NCBI GenBank assembly: GCA_963822595.1
Contig: CAWGIG010000001.1
Coordinates: 620,001 to 684,000, forward strand
DNA length: 64,000 nucleotides
Origin: CAVRUH01 sp963822595
GTDB lineage: Bacteria > Chlamydiota > Chlamydiia > Chlamydiales > Waddliaceae
Direction of reading: 5' to 3'
The position numbers were made by a program, and so were the translations under genes. Positions 34,466 to 43,882 of this stretch are shown here, in pieces. Each line of letters begins with the position of its first letter. The first letter of the stretch is position 1. Under the pieces are notes generated by a model, which searched no databases, had not been told where the DNA came from, and saw only the letters and a program-made list of their open reading frames with translations.

Positions 34466-36595
34466 TTATAATAAACCGGCAGCACGAGCCCATTTATATT
34501 TTGCGCCCAATACAACGACAGGCAGTTCGGTGCTATAATGATACGCGGGTATCCCGTGAGCAAATAAATATTCCGAAGCTTCCTCGACTTCGATATCACC
34601 CGCTAATGAAGCAACGATCGGTTTTTCAATTCCTTTCGCTCTCATTTCCTCAACGACTTCGGTGACTAATTTCGCGAATGTCATGGGAGGAGATATAATG
34701 GTGTGCCAATAGCCTAGAATGAGCGAATGAATACGTGGATCTTCTAGCGCCAATCGGATGGTATTTTTGTATGTTTCGGGGGGTTCCCCACCTGTGATAT
34801 CGACCGGGTTACCGGCAGAGCCGAAAGGAGGAATAAATTTGCGAAATGCCGCGTCGAGATCGGCAGGCATTTTCATTAAGGTGAGACCATTATCTTCACA
34901 GGCATCTGAAAGGAGAACTCCAGATCCACCTGCACCTGTAATGATCACAACATTTTCTCCGCGAGGCATAGGTAAAAGCGGGATTGCACGTGCGTATTCT
35001 AATAGATCGCGTAGGGAGCGCACTCGGATGACCCCTGATTGCTTGAGAATATCTTCATAGATTTTGTCATTACCCGCTAGGGCTCCGGTATGTGAGCTTG
35101 CAGCTTTGGCACCGCTATCTGTACGGCCGGCTTTGAGGGCTATGATGGGTTTTTTCTTAGAAACTCTTTTTGCCACTTCGACATAGGCACGACCATCTTT
35201 AAGATCTTCGAAGTGTTGCGCGATGATCTCTGTGTTGTCGTCATTTTCCAGAAAGACAAGAAGGTCATCTTCATCGAGATCGCTTTTGTTACCAAGTCCA
35301 ACGATGGCTGAAACACCCATTTTGGCTGAACGGCTGAAGCCGATGATGGCCATTCCTATTCCGCCGGATTGTGATGATAGCGCTGCTTTTCCGGTTAGGT
35401 TGTAGGCCGTACAAAAGGTGGCACACAAATTGCTGTGGGTGTAGTAGAAACCGTAAATATTGGGTCCCATGAGCCGTACTCCATATTTCTTGCCGATTTC
35501 TACAATCTCCTTTTGAGCTTCAACATTTCCGGTTTCGGCAAATCCCGATGGGATTAAGATAGCCCCTGAGATCTTTTTTTCTCCGACTTCAATAAGAGCT
35601 TGGGGCACAAGTTTAGCGGGAATGGCAAAAATGGCGATGTCGATATTCTCCGGAACATCTTTAACACTCCTGTAAACTTTTTTTCCCAAGATTTCATCAG
35701 CCTTCGGATGGATGGGGTATATTTCCCCTTTGTATCCCCCATTAATCAAGTTTTTCATCACTGAATTGCCGATTTTTCCTTCTTCGGAAGAGGCACCGAT
35801 AACTGCAACGGCCTTTGGATTCATGATGCGCTGCATTTGCTGGGCAATTTCTTCATTTTTATAGCGAAAGCGAGCCACCTGAGGAGCGAAGTTCACGATG
35901 ATCCGAATGTCTGCGGCTATAGCTCCATTTTTGGTAGCAAAGACCGGATTGAGGTCCATCTCTGAAATTTCGGGGAAATCGGTTGCCAGTTGGGAAACAT
36001 TTTGGATCATGATTGAAAGGGATTCGCGGTTGATGGGATCCGCACCGCGGATACCCTTGAGTACTTTGTGAGCAGTGATACCATCTAGCATCGAAAGGGC
36101 ATCTTCAGATGATGCAGGGGCTAATCTAAAGGTAATATCTTTTAGAATTTCGACAAGAACGCCTCCGAGACCAAAAGCCACAAGTTTCCCAAAGGTAGGA
36201 TCGGTGACGACTCCAATCATGACTTCTTGGCCCGCACCCACCATCTGTTGTATTTGTATTCCCAGGAGATTTGCATCGGGGTTATATTTTTTAGCATTGG
36301 CCATAATTTCGTTGTAGCCATCCTCTACAGCTTTTTCGGATTTGATTCCGACCAAAACCCCCTTAGCTTCGGTTTTGTGAAGAATTTCCGGAGAGACGAT
36401 TTTAAGAACCACCGGAAAACCCATTTGAGAGGCGATTTTTGCTGCTTCTCCAGGTGAAGTTGCGATACTTTCTTTCGGGATATTGATTTTGTAGGCTTCT
36501 GCGACTTGTTTAGCTTCAGGAGCAGTCAAGGAAGTGCGGTTTTCTTGTTTTACTTTATCCAGTATTTGCCTAACGATCGTTTTATCAAAACTCAT
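34466..36595 (-). CDS. ADP-forming acyl-CoA synthetase (acetate-CoA ligase type)
   Basis: A 709-residue fused enzyme. Residues about 1-230 are an ATP-grasp subdomain (FPVVLKIVSPEILHKTE), about 250-375 a CoA-binding Rossmann domain (VIGASSEEGKIGN), and the rest a succinyl-CoA-ligase-like part containing SSHTGALAG with the phosphohistidine. It interconverts acyl-CoA plus ADP and phosphate with free acid plus ATP. The domain order (ATP-grasp first) differs from most bacterial members, where the CoA-binding part comes first. It could recover ATP from an acyl-CoA made by the upstream catabolic genes, but this is inference. Confidence 0.85.
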   Translation of the reverse strand: MSFDKTIVRQILDKVKQENRTSLTAPEAKQVAEAYKINIPKESIATSPGEAAKIASQMGFPVVLKIVSPEILHKTEAKGVLVGIKSEKAVEDGYNEIMANAKKYNPDANLLGIQIQQMVGAGQEVMIGVVTDPTFGKLVAFGLGGVLVEILKDITFRLAPASSEDALSMLDGITAHKVLKGIRGADPINRESLSIMIQNVSQLATDFPEISEMDLNPVFATKNGAIAADIRIIVNFAPQVARFRYKNEEIAQQMQRIMNPKAVAVIGASSEEGKIGNSVMKNLINGGYKGEIYPIHPKADEILGKKVYRSVKDVPENIDIAIFAIPAKLVPQALIEVGEKKISGAILIPSGFAETGNVEAQKEIVEIGKKYGVRLMGPNIYGFYYTHSNLCATFCTAYNLTGKAALSSQSGGIGMAIIGFSRSAKMGVSAIVGLGNKSDLDEDDLLVFLENDDNTEIIAQHFEDLKDGRAYVEVAKRVSKKKPIIALKAGRTDSGAKAASSHTGALAGNDKIYEDILKQSGVIRVRSLRDLLEYARAIPLLPMPRGENVVIITGAGGSGVLLSDACEDNGLTLMKMPADLDAAFRKFIPPFGSAGNPVDITGGEPPETYKNTIRLALEDPRIHSLILGYWHTIISPPMTFAKLVTEVVEEMRAKGIEKPIVASLAGDIEVEEASEYLFAHGIPAYHYSTELPVVVLGAKYKWARAAGLL

Positions 36596-36616
36596 GGCTC
36601 CCCCTCGATTTTTATT

Positions 36617-37624
36617 TCATGGATTTACCAACACGGCTCTGTATCTGACTTGATTTTTTCTCAATCGATCTATTGCTTTATTGATATCACTCATAGGATA
36701 CAATTCAATTTTCGCTTGGATGTTATGGAGAGCGGCAAAGTTCAACATATCCTTAATTTCAGGTCTGCTACCAATACTGCCTGCAGAGATTGCTTTACAA
36801 CCCCTCACGAGATTTTTAAATGGAATATTCAAAGGCTTTTCAAGCATCCCAACGAAGCATAGAACCCCATTAGGACGTAAGGCTTTTAGGTAAACATTCC
36901 AATCCATATCTATGCTTACAGTGCATAGAATGAAATCCAGTGAATTAGCGGCTTTTAGAAGTTCTTTGGGATCGGTATTAACAATCACGTGGTGCGCACC
37001 GAACTCTTTAGCTTCATCTACCTTTGACAATGAGGAGGTAAAAGCTGTAACTTCACAACCAAATGCTCTAGCAAATTGTACCGCCAGATGACCGAGTCCA
37101 CCGATTCCTACAACTCCTACTTTTTTTAAAGGAGATACTTCATATTCGATCAACGGTGTAAAGACAGTCGCGCCTCCACAAAGAAGAGGGGCAGCTACTT
37201 CAGATTTTAGACCTTCAGGGATAGGAAAAGCAAAGCGGCTATCTGCAATGATTCGTTCAGCGAATCCGCCTGGGTGGTGTAAGCATGTCGCTTGTTGTTT
37301 CGTGCAAACATTTTCTTGTCCTCGACCGCACCATTCACAGTCCATGCACGAACTGCGTTGAAATCCAATGCCGACACGAGTGCCGATCCGTTTAGGATCG
37401 ACCATTGATCCGACCGATAAGACCGTTCCAATAATTTCATGTCCTGGGATCATCGGATAGGTGCTATTGCCCATAGCGTTATCGATAAAATGGATATCTG
37501 TATAGCAGAGACCGCAATGGGTAATGGCTACTTCAATATCCCACGGACCGAGTACATCTGGGTTATATTGATGCTCAACCAGGGGTTGCTTCGCTTCAAG
37601 TGCAGCATAACAATGTATTTCCAT
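36617..37624 (-). CDS. Zinc-dependent alcohol dehydrogenase
   Basis: A 335-residue medium-chain dehydrogenase: catalytic zinc ligands in CGLCYTDIH and GHEIIGTV, structural zinc Cys residues in SCMDCEWCGRGQENVC, and the Rossmann loop VGIGGLGHLAVQ. It resembles cinnamyl-alcohol-type NADP-dependent aldehyde reductases. Its start is one base from the stop of the alpha/beta hydrolase upstream. Substrate is unknown. Confidence 0.9.
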   Translation of the reverse strand: MEIHCYAALEAKQPLVEHQYNPDVLGPWDIEVAITHCGLCYTDIHFIDNAMGNSTYPMIPGHEIIGTVLSVGSMVDPKRIGTRVGIGFQRSSCMDCEWCGRGQENVCTKQQATCLHHPGGFAERIIADSRFAFPIPEGLKSEVAAPLLCGGATVFTPLIEYEVSPLKKVGVVGIGGLGHLAVQFARAFGCEVTAFTSSLSKVDEAKEFGAHHVIVNTDPKELLKAANSLDFILCTVSIDMDWNVYLKALRPNGVLCFVGMLEKPLNIPFKNLVRGCKAISAGSIGSRPEIKDMLNFAALHNIQAKIELYPMSDINKAIDRLRKNQVRYRAVLVNP

Positions 37625-37625
37625 T

Positions 37626-38444
37626 TTATACTCCTATTTTCAAAATAAACTTATTTATTGCTTCATTAGATTCGGCAATGTGTTTTTCTACACTGACAGC
37701 TTTTGGAGTGGCTTCGACAAAGATTGAATCAGGAATGAGTCCGGATAAGCACACACCATACTCAAAAGGGTGAACGAGATCCTGTTTTGTCGAGATAATG
37801 AGAGTAGGAAGTTTGATCTCTGAGATTTCAGAAATCGCATTGACGACATTTTGATAAGGTAGAATCTCAAATCTAATAATGTTTTCAGAAGATTTTTTTG
37901 CAGAAAATTGAGAGAGCATCGATTTTGCCGTATCGGGGAACTCCTTTAGCAAATAATGATATGCCTCGGAATTTGTGAAGCGTTTTTGTCCTTCTACCGC
38001 CCCATAGCCTCGTATGAGTTCGACAATTTGCTCAAATAAACTTATAGTGGGTAACGTCATGGAACCATCCAACCATGCGGAACGATAAAGAACTATACCC
38101 ATGAGACGAGCCGGATAACGAATGGCCAAGTTTAATCCTACGGCGGCGCCCATCGACATTCCGCCGACAATCGCTTTCGGTATCTGAAGATGGTCCATCA
38201 AGGCAATAATATCGTTTCCGAAATTATATAAATGAAGTTTAGAGAGATCGCCGACAGGGTTGGTTTCTCCATGAGCACGAAAATCAAATGAAATTAATCT
38301 TACCTCCGGTGGAAGTTTGAACAGGGAAACCACATTTTCCAAGTTCCCTCCGATCCCATGTTGAAAAAAAAACGGAATTGTTCCGGTCTCACTATCGTAG
38401 TAACGGAATGTGATGTCATCATGAACGAAGGTTTTAAATTCCAT
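37626..38444 (-). CDS. Alpha/beta hydrolase
   Basis: A 272-residue hydrolase with the oxyanion segment FFQHGIGGN, nucleophile elbow GGMSMGAAV, an acidic residue near the end of strand 7 (ISTKQDLVHP) and a C-terminal His (VEKHIAES). It fits the general esterase/lactonase class. It lies between sugar isomerase and alcohol dehydrogenase genes, so a lactone or ester substrate in a sugar pathway is plausible but unproven. Confidence 0.85.
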   Translation of the reverse strand: MEFKTFVHDDITFRYYDSETGTIPFFFQHGIGGNLENVVSLFKLPPEVRLISFDFRAHGETNPVGDLSKLHLYNFGNDIIALMDHLQIPKAIVGGMSMGAAVGLNLAIRYPARLMGIVLYRSAWLDGSMTLPTISLFEQIVELIRGYGAVEGQKRFTNSEAYHYLLKEFPDTAKSMLSQFSAKKSSENIIRFEILPYQNVVNAISEISEIKLPTLIISTKQDLVHPFEYGVCLSGLIPDSIFVEATPKAVSVEKHIAESNEAINKFILKIGV

Positions 38445-38448
38445 GATG

Positions 38449-39285
38449 CTATTTCCTCACATTCATTTTAGATAAAATATATTTCATAGCCGAATCTACC
38501 TCTTCTTCTTTAAAGCCGTGCATGATTAACGGAACATCAATATTTTGCAGATGCTGCAAATACAAATCGTAGTTGATCAGCCCCTTTCCGGGTGCGACGT
38601 GAATAATTTGATCGTTTTCAACTTTAAAATCTTTTGCGTGGGCCATGACAATATCTTTTTCCAAGAGATTAAAAGCCTCATCAATGAAATCTGTCATCGA
38701 GGAAACATCATCAGCGCGGAAAATATTCGCGGGATCCATGATTATTTTGAGATGTTTCGAACCCATTTCGTCAAGCAACCGACGCGCTTTAGTAGCCGAA
38801 TCGACGACGTTTGCAACTTCAGGTTCAATTCCTAGCAAGACATCTTCTTCTTCAGCTATCTTTAAACAATCTTTTATCATGGCAATCATTTCCTTCCAAG
38901 CCTCTGGAGAAGTATTTTCAGGATGTTCTTTCCACATATCCTTGGGATCCCGAGTTCCGGAACACAACGTTATAAGACGCGTATTTATTCCTTTGCATGT
39001 TTTAGCAATGACCCTCAAGCGATCCAACCCTTGTTTTCGCTTACTGACATCCGGATCGATTATATTAAATGTACCTGAGACGCCTGCAATTTGTATTCCT
39101 CGATCCTCAGTTTGCTTCCGAATATCCTTCACAATCTCCGGACTAATTTCATCAGGCATCGGAGGTAATCCCACACAAGAGTAATTGAAATGAATGATTT
39201 TCAGCCCGTGTTTCAACACGGCATCCAAGGTCTCTCCAAAATTTGATCTAGAAAATGTTTTTGCAAATATTCCTAAATTAATCAT
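38449..39285 (-). CDS. Sugar phosphate isomerase/epimerase (TIM barrel, AP-endonuclease-2 fold)
   Basis: A 278-residue TIM-barrel protein. Metal ligands are seen in LGIEPEVANV (Glu), KIIMDPANIF (Asp), and AHAKDF (His). These match the xylose-isomerase-like family, which includes inositol and tagatose enzymes. It sits next to a Gfo/Idh/MocA dehydrogenase, the usual partner in catabolism of rare sugars or inositols. Confidence 0.85.
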   Translation of the reverse strand: MINLGIFAKTFSRSNFGETLDAVLKHGLKIIHFNYSCVGLPPMPDEISPEIVKDIRKQTEDRGIQIAGVSGTFNIIDPDVSKRKQGLDRLRVIAKTCKGINTRLITLCSGTRDPKDMWKEHPENTSPEAWKEMIAMIKDCLKIAEEEDVLLGIEPEVANVVDSATKARRLLDEMGSKHLKIIMDPANIFRADDVSSMTDFIDEAFNLLEKDIVMAHAKDFKVENDQIIHVAPGKGLINYDLYLQHLQNIDVPLIMHGFKEEEVDSAMKYILSKMNVRK

Positions 39286-39310
39286 AGTAAAACTCCATTA
39301 TTTCAATTAT

Positions 39311-40417
39311 TTATTTTGCAGGGCCAAACTCACCTTCAACATCTGGGGCGCGGATTCCACCGTGAGCATCTTCAACGGAAACCCAATCATTTGTTTCAAC
39401 AGACATGCTTGCTGCAACCATAACCTGCACTGCATGCACACCCTGATCAACGGTCGTGCCATATTGGGCTCCGCCGTTAAGAACAGTATCGGCAAACCCT
39501 TCGATCTGCCTTCTAAAAGTATAATCGTCTTCCCCTAGTAACCGGGTGTATTTTCCATCTTTAAAATACTCCACGTGCGAACGTTGATACCATGGGAGAA
39601 GGAAACTACCTTGGACCATCCCGTTTTTTCCATGGACGCGGAAACCTTCTTCAAAATCCCCATGTCTTGGAGAAATCAATAAGATATGACCGAGGCAGCC
39701 GTTTTCAAATTCTAGCTCCACAGACCATCCTTGAGCATTGTTATCTAAACCTCTATGTCGAGCAAAAACCCGCGAAACTTTTCCGATGAGAAAAATAGTC
39801 CTGTCAATTAAGTGTGGGGCATGAGTGGTAAATACATAACGTTGTCTATTAATTTTTTGATCACCCGCGGGTCGAACGGTTTTTGCACTGTTTACAGGAA
39901 CAGGATATAGGTTGTCTTGCATTGTATAGCGATAAATACTATCAAAGTACCAACCTTCGAAGATATGGAGATCTCCCATTTCTTGTTCGATGAAACGTCG
40001 AGCCTCAATCATTGTCGGAGAGAAGCGGCGATTATGACCCACTTGAAGCACGAGTTTGGTTTTATATACTTCGTCGCGCAATTTTTTACATTCTTCAACT
40101 GTTAAACAGAGGGGTTTTTCAATCAATACGTGTTTGCCTGCTGCTAATGCTTTCATGGCGAGGGGAAAGTGAAATTGATCGGCGACTGCAATAAAGACGG
40201 CATGAACATTAGGATCGGCAAGCATCTTATCATAATCTGAATAAGCAACTTGCGGTTTATATATCTCTTCCATTCGGGCTAGCATGTCTTCTGCTTTATC
40301 GCAGATGGCATAGAGATCGGCATTTCTAGCCTTACGTATTGCATCAAAATGAACGGCTTGGGAAATAGGTCCACATCCAAGCAAACCTATATTTACTCGT
40401 TTATCATCTTTTTTCAT
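39311..40417 (-). CDS. Gfo/Idh/MocA-family oxidoreductase
   Basis: A 368-residue NAD(P)-dependent sugar dehydrogenase: Rossmann loop GLLGCGPISQ, the conserved EKPLCLT and a C-terminal beta-sheet domain. It is the first gene of a minus-strand operon continuing with the isomerase, hydrolase, alcohol dehydrogenase, acyl-CoA synthetase and acetyltransferase (to 33.9 kb), all closely spaced. The real substrate cannot be told; the set suggests degradation of a sugar or polyol to an acyl-CoA. Confidence 0.9.
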   Translation of the reverse strand: MKKDDKRVNIGLLGCGPISQAVHFDAIRKARNADLYAICDKAEDMLARMEEIYKPQVAYSDYDKMLADPNVHAVFIAVADQFHFPLAMKALAAGKHVLIEKPLCLTVEECKKLRDEVYKTKLVLQVGHNRRFSPTMIEARRFIEQEMGDLHIFEGWYFDSIYRYTMQDNLYPVPVNSAKTVRPAGDQKINRQRYVFTTHAPHLIDRTIFLIGKVSRVFARHRGLDNNAQGWSVELEFENGCLGHILLISPRHGDFEEGFRVHGKNGMVQGSFLLPWYQRSHVEYFKDGKYTRLLGEDDYTFRRQIEGFADTVLNGGAQYGTTVDQGVHAVQVMVAASMSVETNDWVSVEDAHGGIRAPDVEGEFGPAK

Positions 40418-40579
40418 AATCCCTCAATGGTTTAAGGTTCACCCTCTATGCCCCATTATAGTTTAGGATTTTTAATGTGTCAATTAATTATTTTATCATG
40501 ATATAACTATAATTAGATTATTAAATTTCGTAAGTCTTTGTTTATTAAGTAGTTATAGAGTTAATAATAGAAATATTAA

Positions 40580-41752
40580 CTATGCAAGAATAGGATCAAG
40601 TAATTCGACTAAGGTGGCAACGCGTTGATCCCATGTATGTTCCTTTGCCACTAACTGACGTCCTTTCGTAACAACTTGTCGACGTTTTTCTTCATCCGAA
40701 AGGTAATCTAAAACTTTTGCATTAACATTACCCATTTCTCTATGATTATAAAGGATGATGTTTTCACCATCGGAAAAATGCTCCCGCATATAAATATTTT
40801 CCGCAGTCAACGGCAGCGCGCCGGATAATAACGAAGCTAGAATCCTGTCATGGGGTCCGTTTTTAAATGTCGCACAGCTATTTAATACGATTTTGCTTTG
40901 CCTCATGACCCGCATTACCTCACCAAGAGGAAGAGGATCTTTGAGTATGATATTGGAATCCTTTTGACCAAAATATTTCTGCCATGCAGAGAGGTCACCG
41001 ACCGACCCGAAAACATGCACGGGGACATCTGTGATGGATTTTAATAGCTCTATACGTCCCCTCCCTTTAATAAATTTTTCCAGTTCATTCAGAGCATAGA
41101 CGAAATTGACCTGCTGAGGATCTAAAAGACCCTTCTTCCCATCATAGACGCGCAAAGCCTCCAGAAAGGCTTGAATGAACATAGTATCGTTTTTGAGAAA
41201 GTCCTTTTCAATAGCATCCTCCATGATACTGTATAGTGCGGGGGACATCGTGTCTTTCCATGAGTCGCGGACCCCTTCGAAGTCGATAAAAGAGGAGGGC
41301 ATCACAACATCATAAATCCGCTCTTCTTCGGGAGCGTTTTCGAGCTCCCTCTCGACTCCATGCGGCAGGAAAATGACATGTGTGGATTTTATTTCTCGGA
41401 AGAAGTCGCAAAAGAATTTATCGACGCAGGCGATGATCGTATTGGGGCTATTGACAAGAGAAAAGAAGTTATTAGGAGAGTCCATTAAATACGCAACGTG
41501 AGGGATCCCGATGGAGTCGCAGAAAAAGGTTCCGTTTTGGTCAGGGAGCAGTCCATTGAAGGAAAGGGTGCAATCCGGAGGATCATCCAAAAGTGTTTGG
41601 ATGAAAGCTTTAGGATTGCCGGGATCGGCCTCTAGCAAACGGCAGGAAACGCCAATTCGGTTTAAAGCTTCATACATTTTTTGGGTTTGATGGTGAAGAC
41701 AGCCATACTGACTGCGTGTGGGTTGAAACAAATCGATTCTTTTGACCATCAT
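40580..41752 (-). CDS. CgeB-like glycosyltransferase
   Basis: A protein of about 390 residues starting MMVKRIDLF, with a C-terminal glycosyltransferase family 1 domain: SKIVLNSCATFKNGPHDRILASLLSGALPLT is split across the region where CgeB/Glyco_trans_1_2 proteins recognise the sugar nucleotide. Start choice: an upstream in-frame ATG (41797) lies inside a terminator hairpin and lacks a ribosome-binding site, whereas AAAGGA is 5 bases before the ATG at 41752. The acceptor is unknown. It may modify a surface glycan or protein. Confidence 0.75.
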   Translation of the reverse strand: MMVKRIDLFQPTRSQYGCLHHQTQKMYEALNRIGVSCRLLEADPGNPKAFIQTLLDDPPDCTLSFNGLLPDQNGTFFCDSIGIPHVAYLMDSPNNFFSLVNSPNTIIACVDKFFCDFFREIKSTHVIFLPHGVERELENAPEEERIYDVVMPSSFIDFEGVRDSWKDTMSPALYSIMEDAIEKDFLKNDTMFIQAFLEALRVYDGKKGLLDPQQVNFVYALNELEKFIKGRGRIELLKSITDVPVHVFGSVGDLSAWQKYFGQKDSNIILKDPLPLGEVMRVMRQSKIVLNSCATFKNGPHDRILASLLSGALPLTAENIYMREHFSDGENIILYNHREMGNVNAKVLDYLSDEEKRRQVVTKGRQLVAKEHTWDQRVATLVELLDPILA

Positions 41753-41775
41753 TATTTCCTTTGATCCCAAATAAA

Positions 41776-41804
41776 GGGTCAGATGATCCCGAACCATCTG
41801 ACCC
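41776..41804 (-). terminator. Intrinsic terminator of the outer-membrane protein gene
   Basis: GGGTCAGATG and CATCTGACCC form a perfect 10-bp stem with a 9-base loop, followed on the minus strand by TTTATTT. It lies 18 bases after the stop of the outer-membrane protein gene. Confidence 0.85.
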
Positions 41805-41821
41805 GTAGCGATTGATATTAT

Positions 41822-42667
41822 CTAGAAATTCTTTCCAAGAAATCCTATAAATACTGGCTTAGCTAATCCTGATGGATCATTTCTGCCTTTTATATTAGTG
41901 GCGACATATCTTAAACCAACATAGAAGCCTTTGCAGTCACGAGTTAACGAAACATCGTAAACATCGTGGCTATTGAAACCAACGATTTTCCATTTCTTAA
42001 CGTACTCGTATCCGTACTCAGCCGTTAATGTGAATCTGCAAGGCAGTTTTACAACTACATTGATGTAGGGATAAAGCTCTGTATATTGTGTAAAGTAGTA
42101 TTGGGGTGAGTAAGATAAACCTGCTGTAACTACAGCCTCTTGAATTGTATAGCTTACAGAACCTATGCACTCAAAAAAATCTAACCTGCGGGTAGCATGA
42201 TTTCCGGGGAAGATCCAATAGCGTGCTTTGAGGTCAAAGGTGAAGTCCCACTGTTTTTTTGCGATCCCGACACCAGGGACGAATAAAACATCTGTTTCAG
42301 GAGAAGAGTTACTCTCACTGTAGAGGTTGACGTAGATTCCTGTTTCAGGAGCATTCCAAATCAAATATCCTTGAAGACACATCTTGTTATGGGTATAGGC
42401 TATTCCGTGATATCTTTCGTTTGTTGCAAATTGCACAAAACCATGAACATTTTCATATACTAAAGAATTCTCGCAGCATGCGCAAAAATCATTAGTATCA
42501 GGGCAGCAACCATCTGACCATTGCTCAATCGAACCTTCGTAAATGCAATTTTCTTCATAATCAGCATAACATGTGGCTGTTGCGACACAAAATGAGAAAA
42601 TGAGTGCAGAAGTACTCAAGAAAGCTAGAGTGCGCCTGCCAATGTTATTTAAAATTTCCTTTGTCAT
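41822..42667 (-). CDS. Outer-membrane beta-barrel protein with signal peptide
   Basis: A 281-residue exported protein. Residues 1-35 are a Sec signal peptide (basic start, LAFLSTSALIFSFCVA core, cut near CYA). The mature part has many alternating strands, aromatic-rich, and ends with Phe, as outer-membrane proteins do for BAM recognition. It resembles the Gcw_chp (TIGR02001) barrel family. Several Cys residues near the N terminus (GCCPDTNDFCACC) could cross-link, as in the chlamydial cysteine-rich envelope. An intrinsic terminator follows. Confidence 0.75.
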   Translation of the reverse strand: MTKEILNNIGRRTLAFLSTSALIFSFCVATATCYADYEENCIYEGSIEQWSDGCCPDTNDFCACCENSLVYENVHGFVQFATNERYHGIAYTHNKMCLQGYLIWNAPETGIYVNLYSESNSSPETDVLFVPGVGIAKKQWDFTFDLKARYWIFPGNHATRRLDFFECIGSVSYTIQEAVVTAGLSYSPQYYFTQYTELYPYINVVVKLPCRFTLTAEYGYEYVKKWKIVGFNSHDVYDVSLTRDCKGFYVGLRYVATNIKGRNDPSGLAKPVFIGFLGKNF

Positions 42668-42895
42668 ATATTAGACTCCATTTAAAATTTTTTGAAAAAA
42701 TATATTTATAATTTTTATTAAAATTTAAATCAAATTATTTTTCAGTTGTGACTTTTGCATCTGCATGGGTTGTTGCAGTCCGCAATCTCTAGATTTTTTT
42801 CAAAGGGAAATAAAAGTGCTTTTTAATGCTGTGGACTAGGACACTTTATAGTGTACTAGGTAGTCGTTTCTCGAAGAGGAAACTTGATGAGAGTG

Positions 42896-43168
42896 TCAGA
42901 CTGTCAAAGCTGACCCCGAACTCGAACTGACCGATTGCCCAATATCATAAAGGGTATCCGGGGCAGTGTCTGCGCCGTTCGGCCAAGCAATAGTTCCGAG
43001 CTCTTTATCGACATAGACCTTTTTAAAGTATTCTATATCCTTAAGAGGTTCGAAAATAGGCCCTTTTAAATGATTTTTTAAATCAACAAGTTTTTTCTCA
43101 TTATTTTCAAAAGTCAAAATTAATTTAAACTCTGAAAGATACTTTACAGCGATAACATCGAGTAACAA
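42896..43168 (-). CDS. DUF2442 protein, probable toxin-antitoxin partner
   Basis: A 90-residue protein with the DUF2442 pattern: LTFENNEKKLVDL, GPIFEPLKD, and a final GTIAWPNGADTAPDTLY. It follows the DUF4160 gene by 15 bases. This pairing is common in bacterial genomes and is suspected to be a toxin-antitoxin module. Which partner would be toxic is not known. Confidence 0.85.
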   Translation of the reverse strand: MLLDVIAVKYLSEFKLILTFENNEKKLVDLKNHLKGPIFEPLKDIEYFKKVYVDKELGTIAWPNGADTAPDTLYDIGQSVSSSSGSALTV

Positions 43169-43183
43169 TTACTATCTCCTTGT

Positions 43184-43444
43184 TTAAACTAAAGGTTCTA
43201 TTTTATTGGGAACATTCCCTGTTTGAGCCAATTCCCAGTCCTTAAATAACTCTTCTTTATGTTGGTCGGCCCATTCAACAACAAGGCTTCTAACTTTCAC
43301 AGGTAGGTCGCCCTCTATCATATTCAATGATTTAATATCAAACGCCCCCTTTTTATCACCATATCGCGCATGAAAGTGAGGTGGGTTATGTTCATTATAG
43401 TAAATTTGGATTACAATCCCCAAAAACCGACATATTTCTGGCAT
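43184..43444 (-). CDS. DUF4160 protein, probable toxin-antitoxin partner
   Basis: An 86-residue protein with the family signature IQIYYNEHNPPHFHARYGD. It is upstream of the DUF2442 gene. The block PPHFHARY could bind metal or nucleic acid. As a pair with DUF2442 it is typical of mobile or accessory regions. Confidence 0.85.
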   Translation of the reverse strand: MPEICRFLGIVIQIYYNEHNPPHFHARYGDKKGAFDIKSLNMIEGDLPVKVRSLVVEWADQHKEELFKDWELAQTGNVPNKIEPLV

Positions 43445-43882
43445 TTTTCACCTTGTTATTCTATTTTCAGCCTAACATATTTTACATTATAAAAAAACAG
43501 AAAATACAAAACGGGCTAGACTTACAGTTCATAAACACCCTGAACTTTGGGTCGTTCTAGCACCACTATTAATCAAAATAATTCATCCTTAAACTCCTTT
43601 TCATAGCAAGGCCTTACACGCCTTTTTGACAGGGATCAAGGATCGAGTCAGGCCTGATTTCTAACCTGACATATAAATCTATTTTTTATATAAATATGAA
43701 ATCTTTACTTTAGCATGAGTATAATTAAAAAAAGTATTTACTTTTATATTAAAACATGTTTTAATAAATTTGTGTGGTTAGATGTCAGGGCCGGAAATAT
43801 CTTGGGTAATAAATAAGGAAGGATCAAATCTTCTTAAACCGACCTAGGTAGATAAGATCACTTTTCTAGAGGAGGAGAGACG
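43445..43882. other. AT-rich gap upstream of the C58 protease candidate
   Basis: About 440 bases with no gene. It contains TATAAT at 43720-43725, but no convincing -35 at the right distance. The strong ribosome-binding site GAGGAGAG lies right before the ATG at 43883, so transcription probably starts inside this region and leaves a long leader. Confidence 0.5.

Noticed and set aside
41753..41797. Longer start for the glycosyltransferase
   Set aside because: The upstream ATG falls in the terminator hairpin of the preceding gene and has no ribosome-binding site. AAAGGA supports the start at 41752.
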